This document shows positions 44,767 through 52,566 of a stretch of DNA of 64,000 nt, one piece after another; position 1 is the first letter of the stretch, and the number at the start of each line of letters is the position of its first letter. A program made the position numbers and the translations under genes. Origin of the DNA: Clostridia bacterium (GTDB lineage: Bacteria; Bacillota; Clostridia; Oscillospirales; Acutalibacteraceae); assembly GCA_900755895.1 (NCBI GenBank), contig CAAEIG010000081.1, forward strand, positions 248,001-312,000. Reading direction: 5' to 3'. Under the pieces are notes generated by a model. That model did not search any database. It had not been told where the DNA came from and was given only the letters and a program-made list of their open reading frames with translations.

Positions 44767-44817
44767 GTGCTGGGATAGAGAGGAACATCCCGCACGCTAA
44801 AAAAAATTTTGAAAGGA
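44767..44817 (+). promoter_or_regulatory. Flagellin leader hairpin with GGA loop, candidate CsrA site
   Basis: GTGC-TGGGAT (44767-44776) pairs with ATCCC-GCAC (44787-44795), presenting the loop AGAGAGGAAC with GGA at 44782-44784. A second GGA is in the ribosome site AAAGGA (44812-44817). A hairpin site plus a site over the ribosome-binding sequence is the pattern by which CsrA blocks hag translation in Bacillus subtilis. Confidence 0.5.
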
Positions 44818-44827
44818 AGCAAAATTT

Positions 44828-46003
44828 ATGCGTATTCAGCACAATATCATGGCTATGAACGCCTATCGGAACTACAACAACAACACTTCCGCTCTGAGCA
44901 AGAACCTGGAAAAGCTGTCTTCCGGTTACAAGATTAATCGCGCTGGTGACGATGCTGCTGGCCTGGCTATTTCTGAGAAGATGCGTGCTCAGATCGCCGG
45001 TTTGGAGCAGGCTCAGGATAACGCTCAGTCTGGCATCAACCTGGTGCAGACCGCTGAGGGTGCTCTGCAGGAAGTGCATGATATGCTCAACCGTATGGTC
45101 ACCTTGGCTGACCAGTCTGCCAACGGCACTTTCGACAACGAGACTGACCGTGCCAACCTGCAGCAGGAAGTGGAGCAGCTGAAGTCCGAAATCGACCGTA
45201 TCGCCGATTCTGCTAACTACAATGGCATCAACCTGTTGGACGGCAGCCTGGGCGGCGCCTCTGCAACGATTGGTGCTACTGGAAATGGTGTCAAATCTGT
45301 GGAAGTAATGGGCGGTAACATTGCTGCTTTGAGCAAAGTCGCTGTGAACTTTGGCATGACTTCCAAGGGTAAGGTATCTATTAGCAGCATGGCAGGTGCA
45401 TCTAATGTTTCCTGGAAAGTGGTTGGTAGTGATACTGTTGGTAAGTACGGTGGCGCTGTTACGTTCGTGGCGGATGTCAGCAATGCAACCTCTGCTACAA
45501 AAGCCAAGTTTGAGGGCATGACCATTACTGTTACAGTCAATGCAGCGAAGGACGATGGTACATTTACAGCTAGGACCGCAGCTGCGGCAACTCTCGCTAA
45601 GTCTGATGGCTTGACCCTGCAGATCGGTGACACGAGCGACAGCTTCAACCAGATGAAAGTGGCTTTGGATGACATGCATACTGACAGCCTGGGCATTGAT
45701 AGCATCAACGTGGGCTCTCAGGCCGATGCTAAGCTCGCTGTTGACGTGATCCGTAAGGCTATCAACACGGTTTCCGCTACTCGCGGTTTGCTGGGTGCTA
45801 CTCAGAACCGTCTGGACCATACCATCAACAACCTGTCTGTCATGACTGAGAACATTCAGGATGCTGAGTCCACCATCCGCGACACTGACGTTGCCGACGA
45901 GATGATGGCTTATACCAAGAACAACATCTTGGTTCAGTCCGCTCAGGCCATGCTGGCTCAGGCTAATCAGGTACCCCAGGGCGTGCTGCAGCTGCTGCAA
46001 TAA
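44828..46003 (+). CDS. fliC: Flagellin
   Basis: Filament protein of 391 residues. The conserved D0/D1 ends are present: N-terminal MRIQHNIMAMNAYRNYNNNT, LSSGYKINRAGDDAAGLAIS and QDNAQSGINLVQTAEGAL; C-terminal ATQNRLDHTINNLSVMTENI, DTDVADEMMAYTK and SAQAMLAQANQVPQGVLQLL. The variable surface region is about 140-285 and is rich in Ser, Thr and Ala, potential O-glycosylation sites. Codon bias is strong, as expected for the most abundant flagellar protein. It is directly followed by 16 sugar and acyl decoration genes, like the flagellin-modification loci of Clostridioides difficile. No other flagellar genes are near. It uses a leader hairpin that may bind CsrA. Confidence 0.95.
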   Translation: MRIQHNIMAMNAYRNYNNNTSALSKNLEKLSSGYKINRAGDDAAGLAISEKMRAQIAGLEQAQDNAQSGINLVQTAEGALQEVHDMLNRMVTLADQSANGTFDNETDRANLQQEVEQLKSEIDRIADSANYNGINLLDGSLGGASATIGATGNGVKSVEVMGGNIAALSKVAVNFGMTSKGKVSISSMAGASNVSWKVVGSDTVGKYGGAVTFVADVSNATSATKAKFEGMTITVTVNAAKDDGTFTARTAAAATLAKSDGLTLQIGDTSDSFNQMKVALDDMHTDSLGIDSINVGSQADAKLAVDVIRKAINTVSATRGLLGATQNRLDHTINNLSVMTENIQDAESTIRDTDVADEMMAYTKNNILVQSAQAMLAQANQVPQGVLQLLQ

Positions 46004-46136
46004 TCGAATGACGAACAAGCGTAAGGTTGTGACGATGTCTCAAAACCTTAACGTGGCGTGAGTTGAAAAAAGTCCAGTGTCTAGGCATAGCAATTTCAGA
46101 TTGCTGCCTGGGCATGGATCTAGAGTTCTATGACTA

Positions 46137-46205
46137 TTGGAATGCAGGAAAATTTCTGCATTCCAAAAGCAAGGGGGCTGGCCCGCGGTTGGCCAGCCTC
46201 TTTTC
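46137..46205 (+). terminator. Tandem hairpins and terminator after flagellin
   Basis: TTGGAATGCAG (46137-46147) and CTGCATTCCAA (46156-46166) form a perfect 11-pair hairpin; next GGGGCTGGCC (46174-46183) pairs with GGCCAGCCTC (46191-46200), followed by TTTTCTTTT. A smaller hairpin (AGCAAT/ATTGCT, about 46089-46105) precedes them. They separate flagellin from the downstream operon, which shows no clear promoter of its own. Confidence 0.75.
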
Positions 46206-46239
46206 TTTTGGAATGTATAGGTGTAAAGGAGAGATGACA

Positions 46240-48255
46240 ATGGAACCTTTAGCAGTTGCCCGCCGTTTAGCAGAGCTGGGTCAAAAGGAGGATGCTCAGA
46301 AAGCTTATATGGTGGCTCTCTCTCAGCAGGGCTTACAGCCTTTGGAACGTTTTGAAGCTGCCAGTTACCTTTTCTTTTCCAAAGGAAATACCCAAGTGGC
46401 ATACACAGTGTTTGTGGAGTTGTACAATGAAGGGTATTATCAGAAAGAATTGATGAACCTCTTGGAGCAGGCATTCTATCAACCCAATGTGAAAGTCCTT
46501 CGAGATCGATATGAGCGTAACTGTAAGGCACTCAAGCGGTATCCCTACTGTTTTCGGGAAGATTTTTTGCCTTTTGAGAAGTTGCCTTTTTTGTTCTTTC
46601 CCTTTGATGACAATGGTTATTTGCCTTATTTTCCACTGCAAAACCGTTTTGGAGACTATGTAAATTTTAATGATACGGTGATCGACCGATACTTCTTTAA
46701 AGATTTGGAGAAACCGATTTTCACTGAGGATGTATTTTCTCAGTATCAATTGGAATATTTGAATGATAATGTTCGAAAAAGTGAGTGGATTGGAAAAGAA
46801 AATCATATCTATCTGTATTATAATGATTGGCCAACTTTCTGTGCTTACCTTCAGTGTTTGGATTTACGGGATCTGCTAAAGGAGCAGAAACTGGTGTTTC
46901 TCTTTGAAGAAGAGCGGGAGTTGTATCCCATTAATTTTAAGGCGCGATTTGGTATCGATTACAGCCAATATTCTGTGAAACCCATTGGGGTTCGGAAGGT
47001 AAAGAAACTCATTTGGCATACCCAGCTTTCCTCACATAACGGAGGTGACTTTTTCAACGAAATTCTCTATGGCCACCCCAATTTACTGGCTCTTGATTCT
47101 GTGATGATGGATAACATAGAAAACACCGTGCGAGAGGGCCTTCAAACTTGGAAGAAGGATAGAACTCAGTTTTCTAACAGTCCGGTTTATCCTTTGGTGT
47201 GCCATTTGAAAGAACCGACTGAGAAGGATTTTTTTGTGGCCTTGTTCCTGACGAGTCAAGATTGTAACCAGTGGGATCCTGCTTCCCGTATTGCTCCGGT
47301 TTTGTTGTTTCAGCCTCATTTTTCTAATATTATATACGAAGTTCAGAAAACAGAGGATGGTAAGCGTGGGATGCTCTTCTCCAAGCAATACGAAGAGATC
47401 TGCAAGTCTCCACTTTTTACACAGTTTAAGTATATTAAGACCTTCACACCTATGCGGCGTATTACTACAAGTTATTCTGCAAGTACACGATTTTCTTATT
47501 TGACGGCGTACGACAATAATGTGAATCATGAGGAGAATAGTAAACAGGTTTTACCCGATATGTTATGTATTCGCATGTTGAACCGAAGTTTTATGATTGA
47601 TCCTTGGGATAGACTTTACCGTGATAGTGTGCTTGTGCGTTTTGAGGATGGAAAGCTCAATCCCAAAGCAACATTTACCGCTTTGGCAGAATTTCTGGAT
47701 ATTCCATATACGAAAAGCATGACCTACTGTTCCACGTTGCGAGGTATTAATGTGCCCGCATCGGACTATGAGGGAGTGTATGGTGGCTTTGACGCGACAC
47801 CGGTGTACAACACATACGATGACTACGCAGATGATGCGGACCGGGCTCTGCTAGAGTATTGTATGCGAGACGCCTATGATTTCTATGGATATAGCTTTCA
47901 TTACTATCATGGAGAAACGGTGGATGATGCCTGGATTAAAGAAAAAGCAACAGGAGCATCCCACTTAGATAGGTATGTGGAAGAGATTAATCAGATGACC
48001 TATGCAGATGCTTTGTTAAAAGAACTTGTTAAGCAAGGCCCCGAACAGGATACGCCGGAAAACAGGGAAGATGCATTGCTTCAGGCGTCACTCCAGGCAA
48101 AAATGGATGTGGAACTGTATCAAGATAGTCGTATCAAGGCTATGAAAGCCCTGGAGAAACTACAGCTGTTTATCAACCGCCAGGGGCAGCTTCTGCAGAT
48201 GATGAAACCCTTGCAGTTGGATCCAACTCTGTTGGAACAGCCGCTTTACCATTAA
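46240..48255 (+). CDS. Large unrecognised protein with sulfotransferase-like C-terminal stretch
   Basis: Protein of 671 residues, first of the decoration cluster. Residues 1-90 are helical and TPR-like (ARRLAELGQKEDAQKAYMVA). The middle contains NGGDFFNEILYGHPNLLALD and the tail part (about 440-530) has DPWDRLYRDSVLVRFEDGKL NPKATFTALAEFLDIPYT, resembling the segment of sulfotransferases that reads R-x-E-D-L...L..FL. A P-loop-like PAPS 5' motif is not evident. I chose ATG 46240, eight bases after AAAGGAG; longer starts run through the terminator. Being directly upstream of an APS-kinase-like gene and a PHP phosphatase, it is a candidate sulfo- or phospho-group transferase, or the flagellin glycosyltransferase. 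Assignment is uncertain. Confidence 0.55.
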   Translation: MEPLAVARRLAELGQKEDAQKAYMVALSQQGLQPLERFEAASYLFFSKGNTQVAYTVFVELYNEGYYQKELMNLLEQAFYQPNVKVLRDRYERNCKALKRYPYCFREDFLPFEKLPFLFFPFDDNGYLPYFPLQNRFGDYVNFNDTVIDRYFFKDLEKPIFTEDVFSQYQLEYLNDNVRKSEWIGKENHIYLYYNDWPTFCAYLQCLDLRDLLKEQKLVFLFEEERELYPINFKARFGIDYSQYSVKPIGVRKVKKLIWHTQLSSHNGGDFFNEILYGHPNLLALDSVMMDNIENTVREGLQTWKKDRTQFSNSPVYPLVCHLKEPTEKDFFVALFLTSQDCNQWDPASRIAPVLLFQPHFSNIIYEVQKTEDGKRGMLFSKQYEEICKSPLFTQFKYIKTFTPMRRITTSYSASTRFSYLTAYDNNVNHEENSKQVLPDMLCIRMLNRSFMIDPWDRLYRDSVLVRFEDGKLNPKATFTALAEFLDIPYTKSMTYCSTLRGINVPASDYEGVYGGFDATPVYNTYDDYADDADRALLEYCMRDAYDFYGYSFHYYHGETVDDAWIKEKATGASHLDRYVEEINQMTYADALLKELVKQGPEQDTPENREDALLQASLQAKMDVELYQDSRIKAMKALEKLQLFINRQGQLLQMMKPLQLDPTLLEQPLYH

Positions 48256-48266
48256 GGGGGACGGGT

Positions 48267-48833
48267 ATGGAAAAGGGAACCGTATATTTCTTCACAGGAC
48301 TGGCCGGTGCAGGGAAGACGACTCTGGGAAAACTGTTTTATGATCGGTTAAAGGAGAAAAAGCCTGATGCCCTTTTGTTGGATGGGGATGTTAACCGAGC
48401 CATGCTCGCCCAGCAACAACAAGTGGAAACCAGTGTGAAAGGCTTAATGGATCAGTGCAGAGACCAGGCTATTAGTGGTCAGGATTACACATATGAGGGG
48501 CGATTGAAAGGTGCCCGAAAGCTGTTTTCTTGGTGCAAAGAGCAGGCAGACCTGGGTCATGATGTAGTGTGCTGTAGTATTAGCATGTACCACGTCATCC
48601 AGAAGTGGAACCGCCAAAATATAGAGAACTACCAAGAGATTTTCGTTAAGGTGAGCATGGAAACCCTGTATAAACGTGATCAAAAAAAGCTGTACTCTTC
48701 CGGTGAAAAAAACGTGGTGGGGGTAGATATTCCCGCAGAGTTCCCAGAGCACCCAGATGTGGTGATTGAAAACGATGGCCAGTGCACCCCGCAAGAAATT
48801 GTGGAGAGACTGGCAAGGAGGTTTGGTCTGTGA
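48267..48833 (+). CDS. Adenylyl-sulfate kinase-like protein (CysC family)
   Basis: P-loop kinase of 188 residues with Walker A FTGLAGAGKTTLG (about 9-21), DGD at about 38-40 and the CysC-like end VSMETLYKRDQKKLYSSGEK followed by NVVGVDIPAEFPEHPDVVIE. APS kinases phosphorylate the 3' OH of adenylyl sulfate to give PAPS. In surface-sugar clusters a close relative, Campylobacter Cj1415, instead phosphorylates cytidine diphosphoramidate, so the nucleotide here is not certain. The stop overlaps the next gene by four bases. Confidence 0.8.
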   Translation: MEKGTVYFFTGLAGAGKTTLGKLFYDRLKEKKPDALLLDGDVNRAMLAQQQQVETSVKGLMDQCRDQAISGQDYTYEGRLKGARKLFSWCKEQADLGHDVVCCSISMYHVIQKWNRQNIENYQEIFVKVSMETLYKRDQKKLYSSGEKNVVGVDIPAEFPEHPDVVIENDGQCTPQEIVERLARRFGL

Positions 48834-49657
48834 AAGCGGACTTGCACATGCATTCCACCGCATCGGACGGCCAGTATGTTCCAGCTGAAGTGATAAAGCT
48901 GGCAAAGCAGGCCGGTGTAGAGGTTGTTGCCCTCACTGACCATGACACGGTTGCAGGTGTTCCGGAAGCGGTGGAAACTGGGAAAAGGCTAGGAATATCA
49001 GTTCTTTCTGGTGTGGAATTCAGTGCGGCTGAGTACCCGAATCTTCACATTTTAGGGTACGGTGTGGACATCAAAAATCAGGCTCTCCAGACCTTGTGTG
49101 CCTCTATGCAGAAAAGCAGGGAGGACCATAATGAATACATCGTAAGTTTTCTGCACGGCCACGGGGTGCCTATTGATTTGGAGGAAGTAAAGGACTTAGC
49201 GGGTCGCAGTGCGGTGGGAAGGCCTCATTTTGCACAAGTGATGGTACGGCATGGCTGGGTTAAAACTAGTCGAGAAGCCTTTGACAAGTACTTGGACACC
49301 TCAGAATATCTGAAAGTGGAACGGAAAAAATTCCCCGCTCAAGAATGTATTGCCGCTATTTTGGCCTCTGGAGGTAAACCCGTGATGGCTCATCCTTATC
49401 AGTTGCGGCTTGAAGACGGTCTGCTAGAGGAAGAAGTGAAGCGCCTGTGTCTTTATGGCTTGGTGGGGTTGGAGTGCTACTACCCCAAACACACAGTGGG
49501 GCAGCAGGCGCTCTATTTGAATTTGGCGGGAAAGTATGGCCTGTATGTTACAGCAGGCAGTGACTTCCATGGGGAACAGATCCATCCTTCTGACCGGATT
49601 CGTCCGGTTGAGCTGGATTGTTCGTGGTTGTGGGAAGACAAGGGGGAAACGCAGTGA
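48830..49657 (+). CDS. PHP-domain phosphoesterase, candidate 3',5'-nucleoside bisphosphate phosphatase
   Basis: Protein of 275 residues, TrpH/YciV-like PHP family. Metal ligands: HMHSTASDG (starting with His6 and His8), TDHDT, GRPHFAQ, AHPYQ and the C-terminal GSDFHGE. A characterised relative, CV1693 of Chromobacterium, removes the 3' phosphate of adenosine 3',5'-bisphosphate, the by-product of sulfotransferases; others act as 5'-3' exonucleases. The GTG start follows AAGGAGG and overlaps the CysC-like stop (GTGA). Its position beside the kinase favours recycling of a 3'-phosphonucleotide. Confidence 0.82.
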   Translation: MKADLHMHSTASDGQYVPAEVIKLAKQAGVEVVALTDHDTVAGVPEAVETGKRLGISVLSGVEFSAAEYPNLHILGYGVDIKNQALQTLCASMQKSREDHNEYIVSFLHGHGVPIDLEEVKDLAGRSAVGRPHFAQVMVRHGWVKTSREAFDKYLDTSEYLKVERKKFPAQECIAAILASGGKPVMAHPYQLRLEDGLLEEEVKRLCLYGLVGLECYYPKHTVGQQALYLNLAGKYGLYVTAGSDFHGEQIHPSDRIRPVELDCSWLWEDKGETQ

Positions 49658-50370
49658 ACATCGCTTTGATTATCGCCGGAGGTACCGGCCATCGAATGAA
49701 ACAGGAGATCCCCAAACAGTTTTTAAATGTAAGGGACAAGCCGGTAATCCTTTACACCTTGGAAGCTTTCCAAAATCACCCGGATGTGGGAGAGATTGGC
49801 GTGGTGTGTTTGGAAGGATGGCGGCAAATCCTCCAAGCTTACGCTCGTCAGTATAAGATCAGCAAGTTGTCCTGGGTGGTAGATGGCGGCGAGAATGGCC
49901 AGTCGTCCATCCGTAACGGGGTTCTGGAGGCTGAGCGTCGCTATAACCGAGATGATATCTTGCTGGTTCATGATGCCATACGGCCTATGGTGAGCCAAGA
50001 GGTCATTTCTGACTGCATTATTCAGTGCAGAAAGTACGGATCGGCGGTGGCAGTGGTGCCCTGCGCTACAGCAGTGTTGGGGCGTACAGGGGCCGAGGAC
50101 TCCCACCAGGTTATTCCCCGTGACTCTCTAGTAATGACCCAGACGCCTCAAGCATTTCCCATCGGTAAGTTGGCAGATGCTCATCGTGCTGCTTTGAAGC
50201 GTGGTATTACTAATTCGGTGGCTAGCTGCACACTGATGGTAGAATTGGGGGAGACTGTGCATTTTTCCATGGGTTCAGAGAAAAATATCAAGCTGACAAC
50301 CACTGACGATTTGGAGCTGTTCAAAGCCTTGTTAGATGCAGAAGTGGTCAGAAAAGGAGGCTGCCTATGA
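49654..50370 (+). CDS. IspD/TarI-like cytidylyltransferase
   Basis: Nucleotidyltransferase of 238 residues. The CTP-binding N-terminus NIALIIAGGTGHRMKQEIPK, VHDAIRPMVS and TQTPQAFPIGKL are IspD/TarI signatures. These enzymes make CDP-methylerythritol or CDP-polyols such as CDP-ribitol. In this cluster, with an NAD-dependent epimerase directly after it, a CDP-activated sugar or polyol for glycan assembly is more likely than isoprenoid synthesis, though IspD is not excluded. GTG start overlapping the previous stop (GTGA). Confidence 0.82.
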   Translation: MNIALIIAGGTGHRMKQEIPKQFLNVRDKPVILYTLEAFQNHPDVGEIGVVCLEGWRQILQAYARQYKISKLSWVVDGGENGQSSIRNGVLEAERRYNRDDILLVHDAIRPMVSQEVISDCIIQCRKYGSAVAVVPCATAVLGRTGAEDSHQVIPRDSLVMTQTPQAFPIGKLADAHRAALKRGITNSVASCTLMVELGETVHFSMGSEKNIKLTTTDDLELFKALLDAEVVRKGGCL

Positions 50371-51434
50371 GGCTGTTAGAGCATCCCCTCTATCGGCAGG
50401 AGGTGGCGTCTGTGGGAGAATTGCCCCTGCCGTGGGAGAAATTTCAGGATGGTGCTGTGGCGATCTCTGGAGCTACGGGTATGTTGGGACACTTCCTGGT
50501 GGATGTGCTCATGTATCAAAATAGTATCCACAATAGGAACTGTGCTGTCTATGCTTTGGGTCGTAGCGAGGAAAAAGCCCGTACCTGCTTTTTGGAGCAT
50601 TGGGAAAGCCCGCTTTTTCACTTCATTCCTTGGCAGCTTGGGGAACTTCCCGCACTGCCGGTTGATTTAAAACTCACCTATCTGCTGCATATGGCAAGTA
50701 CAACTCACCCTTTAGCCTATGCTACAAGTCCTATCCAGACTATCTTGGTCAATGTTACCGGAACGCAGCAGCTTTTGGAGGCGGCTTGCTCCTATGAGGC
50801 AAGGCGGTTTTTGTTTGTTTCTTCGGGGGAGATCTACGGTATTCCAGCACCGGATAACCCAATTTTCCAGGAGACAACCTGTGGATCTGTGGACTGTAAC
50901 ACTCTGCGCGCTTGCTACCCGGAAGGGAAACGGGCGGGGGAAGCTCTGTGTCAAGCTTTTCGGGCGGAGCGGGGCCTTGACACAGTGACAGTGCGTCCCT
51001 GCCGTACTTTTGGTCCCACTACACTATCTTCGGATAGCAAGGCCGCATCTCAGTTTCTTAAAAATGGTGTGGATCGAGAAGATATTGTGTTGAAGAGTGC
51101 TGGAACTCAGTTGTTTTCCTACAGCCACGGTGCGGATGTGGTTTCTGGGATTCTTTATGTCTTGTTGTTGGGAGACTCAGGAGAAGCCTACAACATCGCG
51201 TCTGGTTCGATCCAGTTGAAAGAACTGGCTCAGGCCGTGGCGGATTGGGCTGGTACCCGGGTGGTATTCCAGTTGCCGGAAGCGGTGGAAAAGGCTGGTT
51301 ACTCGGTGGTAAAGCAGTCGGTACTGGACACCACAAAGCTGGAGTCTCTGGGTTGGAAGCCGTTATTCCCCATCAGGGAAGGGATGAGGGGAACAGCAGA
51401 AATTTTACAAAACGTGTGGAAGGGGAGTAAGTGA
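50367..51434 (+). CDS. NAD-dependent sugar epimerase/dehydratase
   Basis: Extended short-chain dehydrogenase of 355 residues. The Rossmann motif is GATGMLG (about 34-40) and the catalytic pair is Tyr and Lys in CYPEGK, with FVSSGEIYG supplying the Ser/Thr. The closest general type is UDP-glucuronate decarboxylase or dTDP-glucose dehydratase; the order after a CDP-activating enzyme suggests a CDP-sugar substrate. ATG follows AAAGGAGG and overlaps the previous stop (ATGA). Confidence 0.85.
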   Translation: MRLLEHPLYRQEVASVGELPLPWEKFQDGAVAISGATGMLGHFLVDVLMYQNSIHNRNCAVYALGRSEEKARTCFLEHWESPLFHFIPWQLGELPALPVDLKLTYLLHMASTTHPLAYATSPIQTILVNVTGTQQLLEAACSYEARRFLFVSSGEIYGIPAPDNPIFQETTCGSVDCNTLRACYPEGKRAGEALCQAFRAERGLDTVTVRPCRTFGPTTLSSDSKAASQFLKNGVDREDIVLKSAGTQLFSYSHGADVVSGILYVLLLGDSGEAYNIASGSIQLKELAQAVADWAGTRVVFQLPEAVEKAGYSVVKQSVLDTTKLESLGWKPLFPIREGMRGTAEILQNVWKGSK

Positions 51435-51435
51435 C

Positions 51436-52566
51436 ATGGACTCTTTTTATGAGAATATGCAACGGGTAGCGGAGCTATACTCGCTGTTGCAGGACGAGAA
51501 GTCTCGACGATTGTTTTGGGATCGGATCAAATGCGATGTCTGCCCTAATTTGGACAATGTGGCGGACCTGTACGCCGACGCTTTTGACCTCGAGGAAAAC
51601 CAGCGCCAAGCGCAGAAACGCTTGCACCAGGTGGTGGAACAGCTTTACACAGATGGCAAGGAATTGCTTCTTTACGGGGCGGGGGGCTCTGGGAATTCCG
51701 TTGCAGAGCTGCTGGAAGCTGCCGGTGTTCCTTTTTCCGGCTTTTGCGATCGCCGGGCAGGTGTTTTAAAAGAGGTCCACGGAAAACCTGTCTACCCACC
51801 GGAGTACCTGTTTGCCCACAAAGACAAATATTGCGTTTTGGTTACAGCTGCGGTGTATTTTCATGAGATTCTGAATGTGCTGCGAGAAAACCAGTTCCCG
51901 GAAGGGCAGATTCTCCCGTATTTGGGCAACGGTTTTGCCGAAAAAGGGGCACCCCAATACTTTGAGTTTCCAAAACTTTACCGCCCTGGCACCGCTTTTG
52001 TGGATGGCGGCTGTTACAACGCAGAGAGTAGCGTAGAGTTTTCCAACTGGTGCGGAGGGAAGTACAGCCTTATTTTCGCCTTTGAGCCTGATGGACGCAA
52101 TGCGGAGCTGTGCCTTCAAGAGGCAAAACTCCACAACCTGCGGGATTTTCGCCTGTATCAGGCGGGTATGGGGCAAAAGAGTGGAACAGGTGTTTTTGTA
52201 ACCAACAGCGATGGAACTAGCCATTTTCAAAATGCAGATATGGAAGGGGAATTTTTCTTTTCCCGCTCCTCTCAACAATCCGGTCAGGCCATGGAACTGC
52301 TAGCACTAGACGAAGTAGTAAATGAGGTTGAAGTGGGCTTTATCAAAATGGATATCGAAGGCTCGGAGCTGGACGCCCTTATGGGTGCTGCAACGACTTT
52401 GCATCGGGACAAACCCCTGTTGGCTATCAGTGCATACCACCGGAAGGGTGACCTTTTGGCATTGATGGATTACCTGCACAGCGTAGTGCCGGAATATCGC
52501 TTTTGGGTGCGTCACTATAGCGCCATGAATCTGGAGACTGTTTTGTATGCCGCAATTCCACAGTGA
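51436..52566 (+). CDS. FkbM-family methyltransferase with N-terminal Rossmann-like domain (copy 1)
   Basis: Protein of 376 residues. The N-terminal part (about 60-150) contains LLLYGAGGSGNSVAELLEAA, a nucleotide-type binding fold also present in two other proteins of the cluster. The C-terminal SAM-dependent FkbM domain (about 180-370) has TAFVDGGCYNAESSVEFSNW, FEPD and FIKMDIEGSELDAL. FkbM enzymes O- or N-methylate sugars or amino sugars. A paralogue with the same domain order ends the operon (61963-63027). Confidence 0.85.
   Translation: MDSFYENMQRVAELYSLLQDEKSRRLFWDRIKCDVCPNLDNVADLYADAFDLEENQRQAQKRLHQVVEQLYTDGKELLLYGAGGSGNSVAELLEAAGVPFSGFCDRRAGVLKEVHGKPVYPPEYLFAHKDKYCVLVTAAVYFHEILNVLRENQFPEGQILPYLGNGFAEKGAPQYFEFPKLYRPGTAFVDGGCYNAESSVEFSNWCGGKYSLIFAFEPDGRNAELCLQEAKLHNLRDFRLYQAGMGQKSGTGVFVTNSDGTSHFQNADMEGEFFFSRSSQQSGQAMELLALDEVVNEVEVGFIKMDIEGSELDALMGAATTLHRDKPLLAISAYHRKGDLLALMDYLHSVVPEYRFWVRHYSAMNLETVLYAAIPQ

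Noticed and set aside
44648..46018. 456-codon minus-strand frame opposite flagellin
   Set aside because: Same cause as for ppdK: biased codons in a highly expressed gene leave the opposite strand free of stops.
48444..48948. Minus-strand frames opposite the CysC-like and PHP genes
   Set aside because: Shadows of overlapping plus-strand genes whose motifs are clear.
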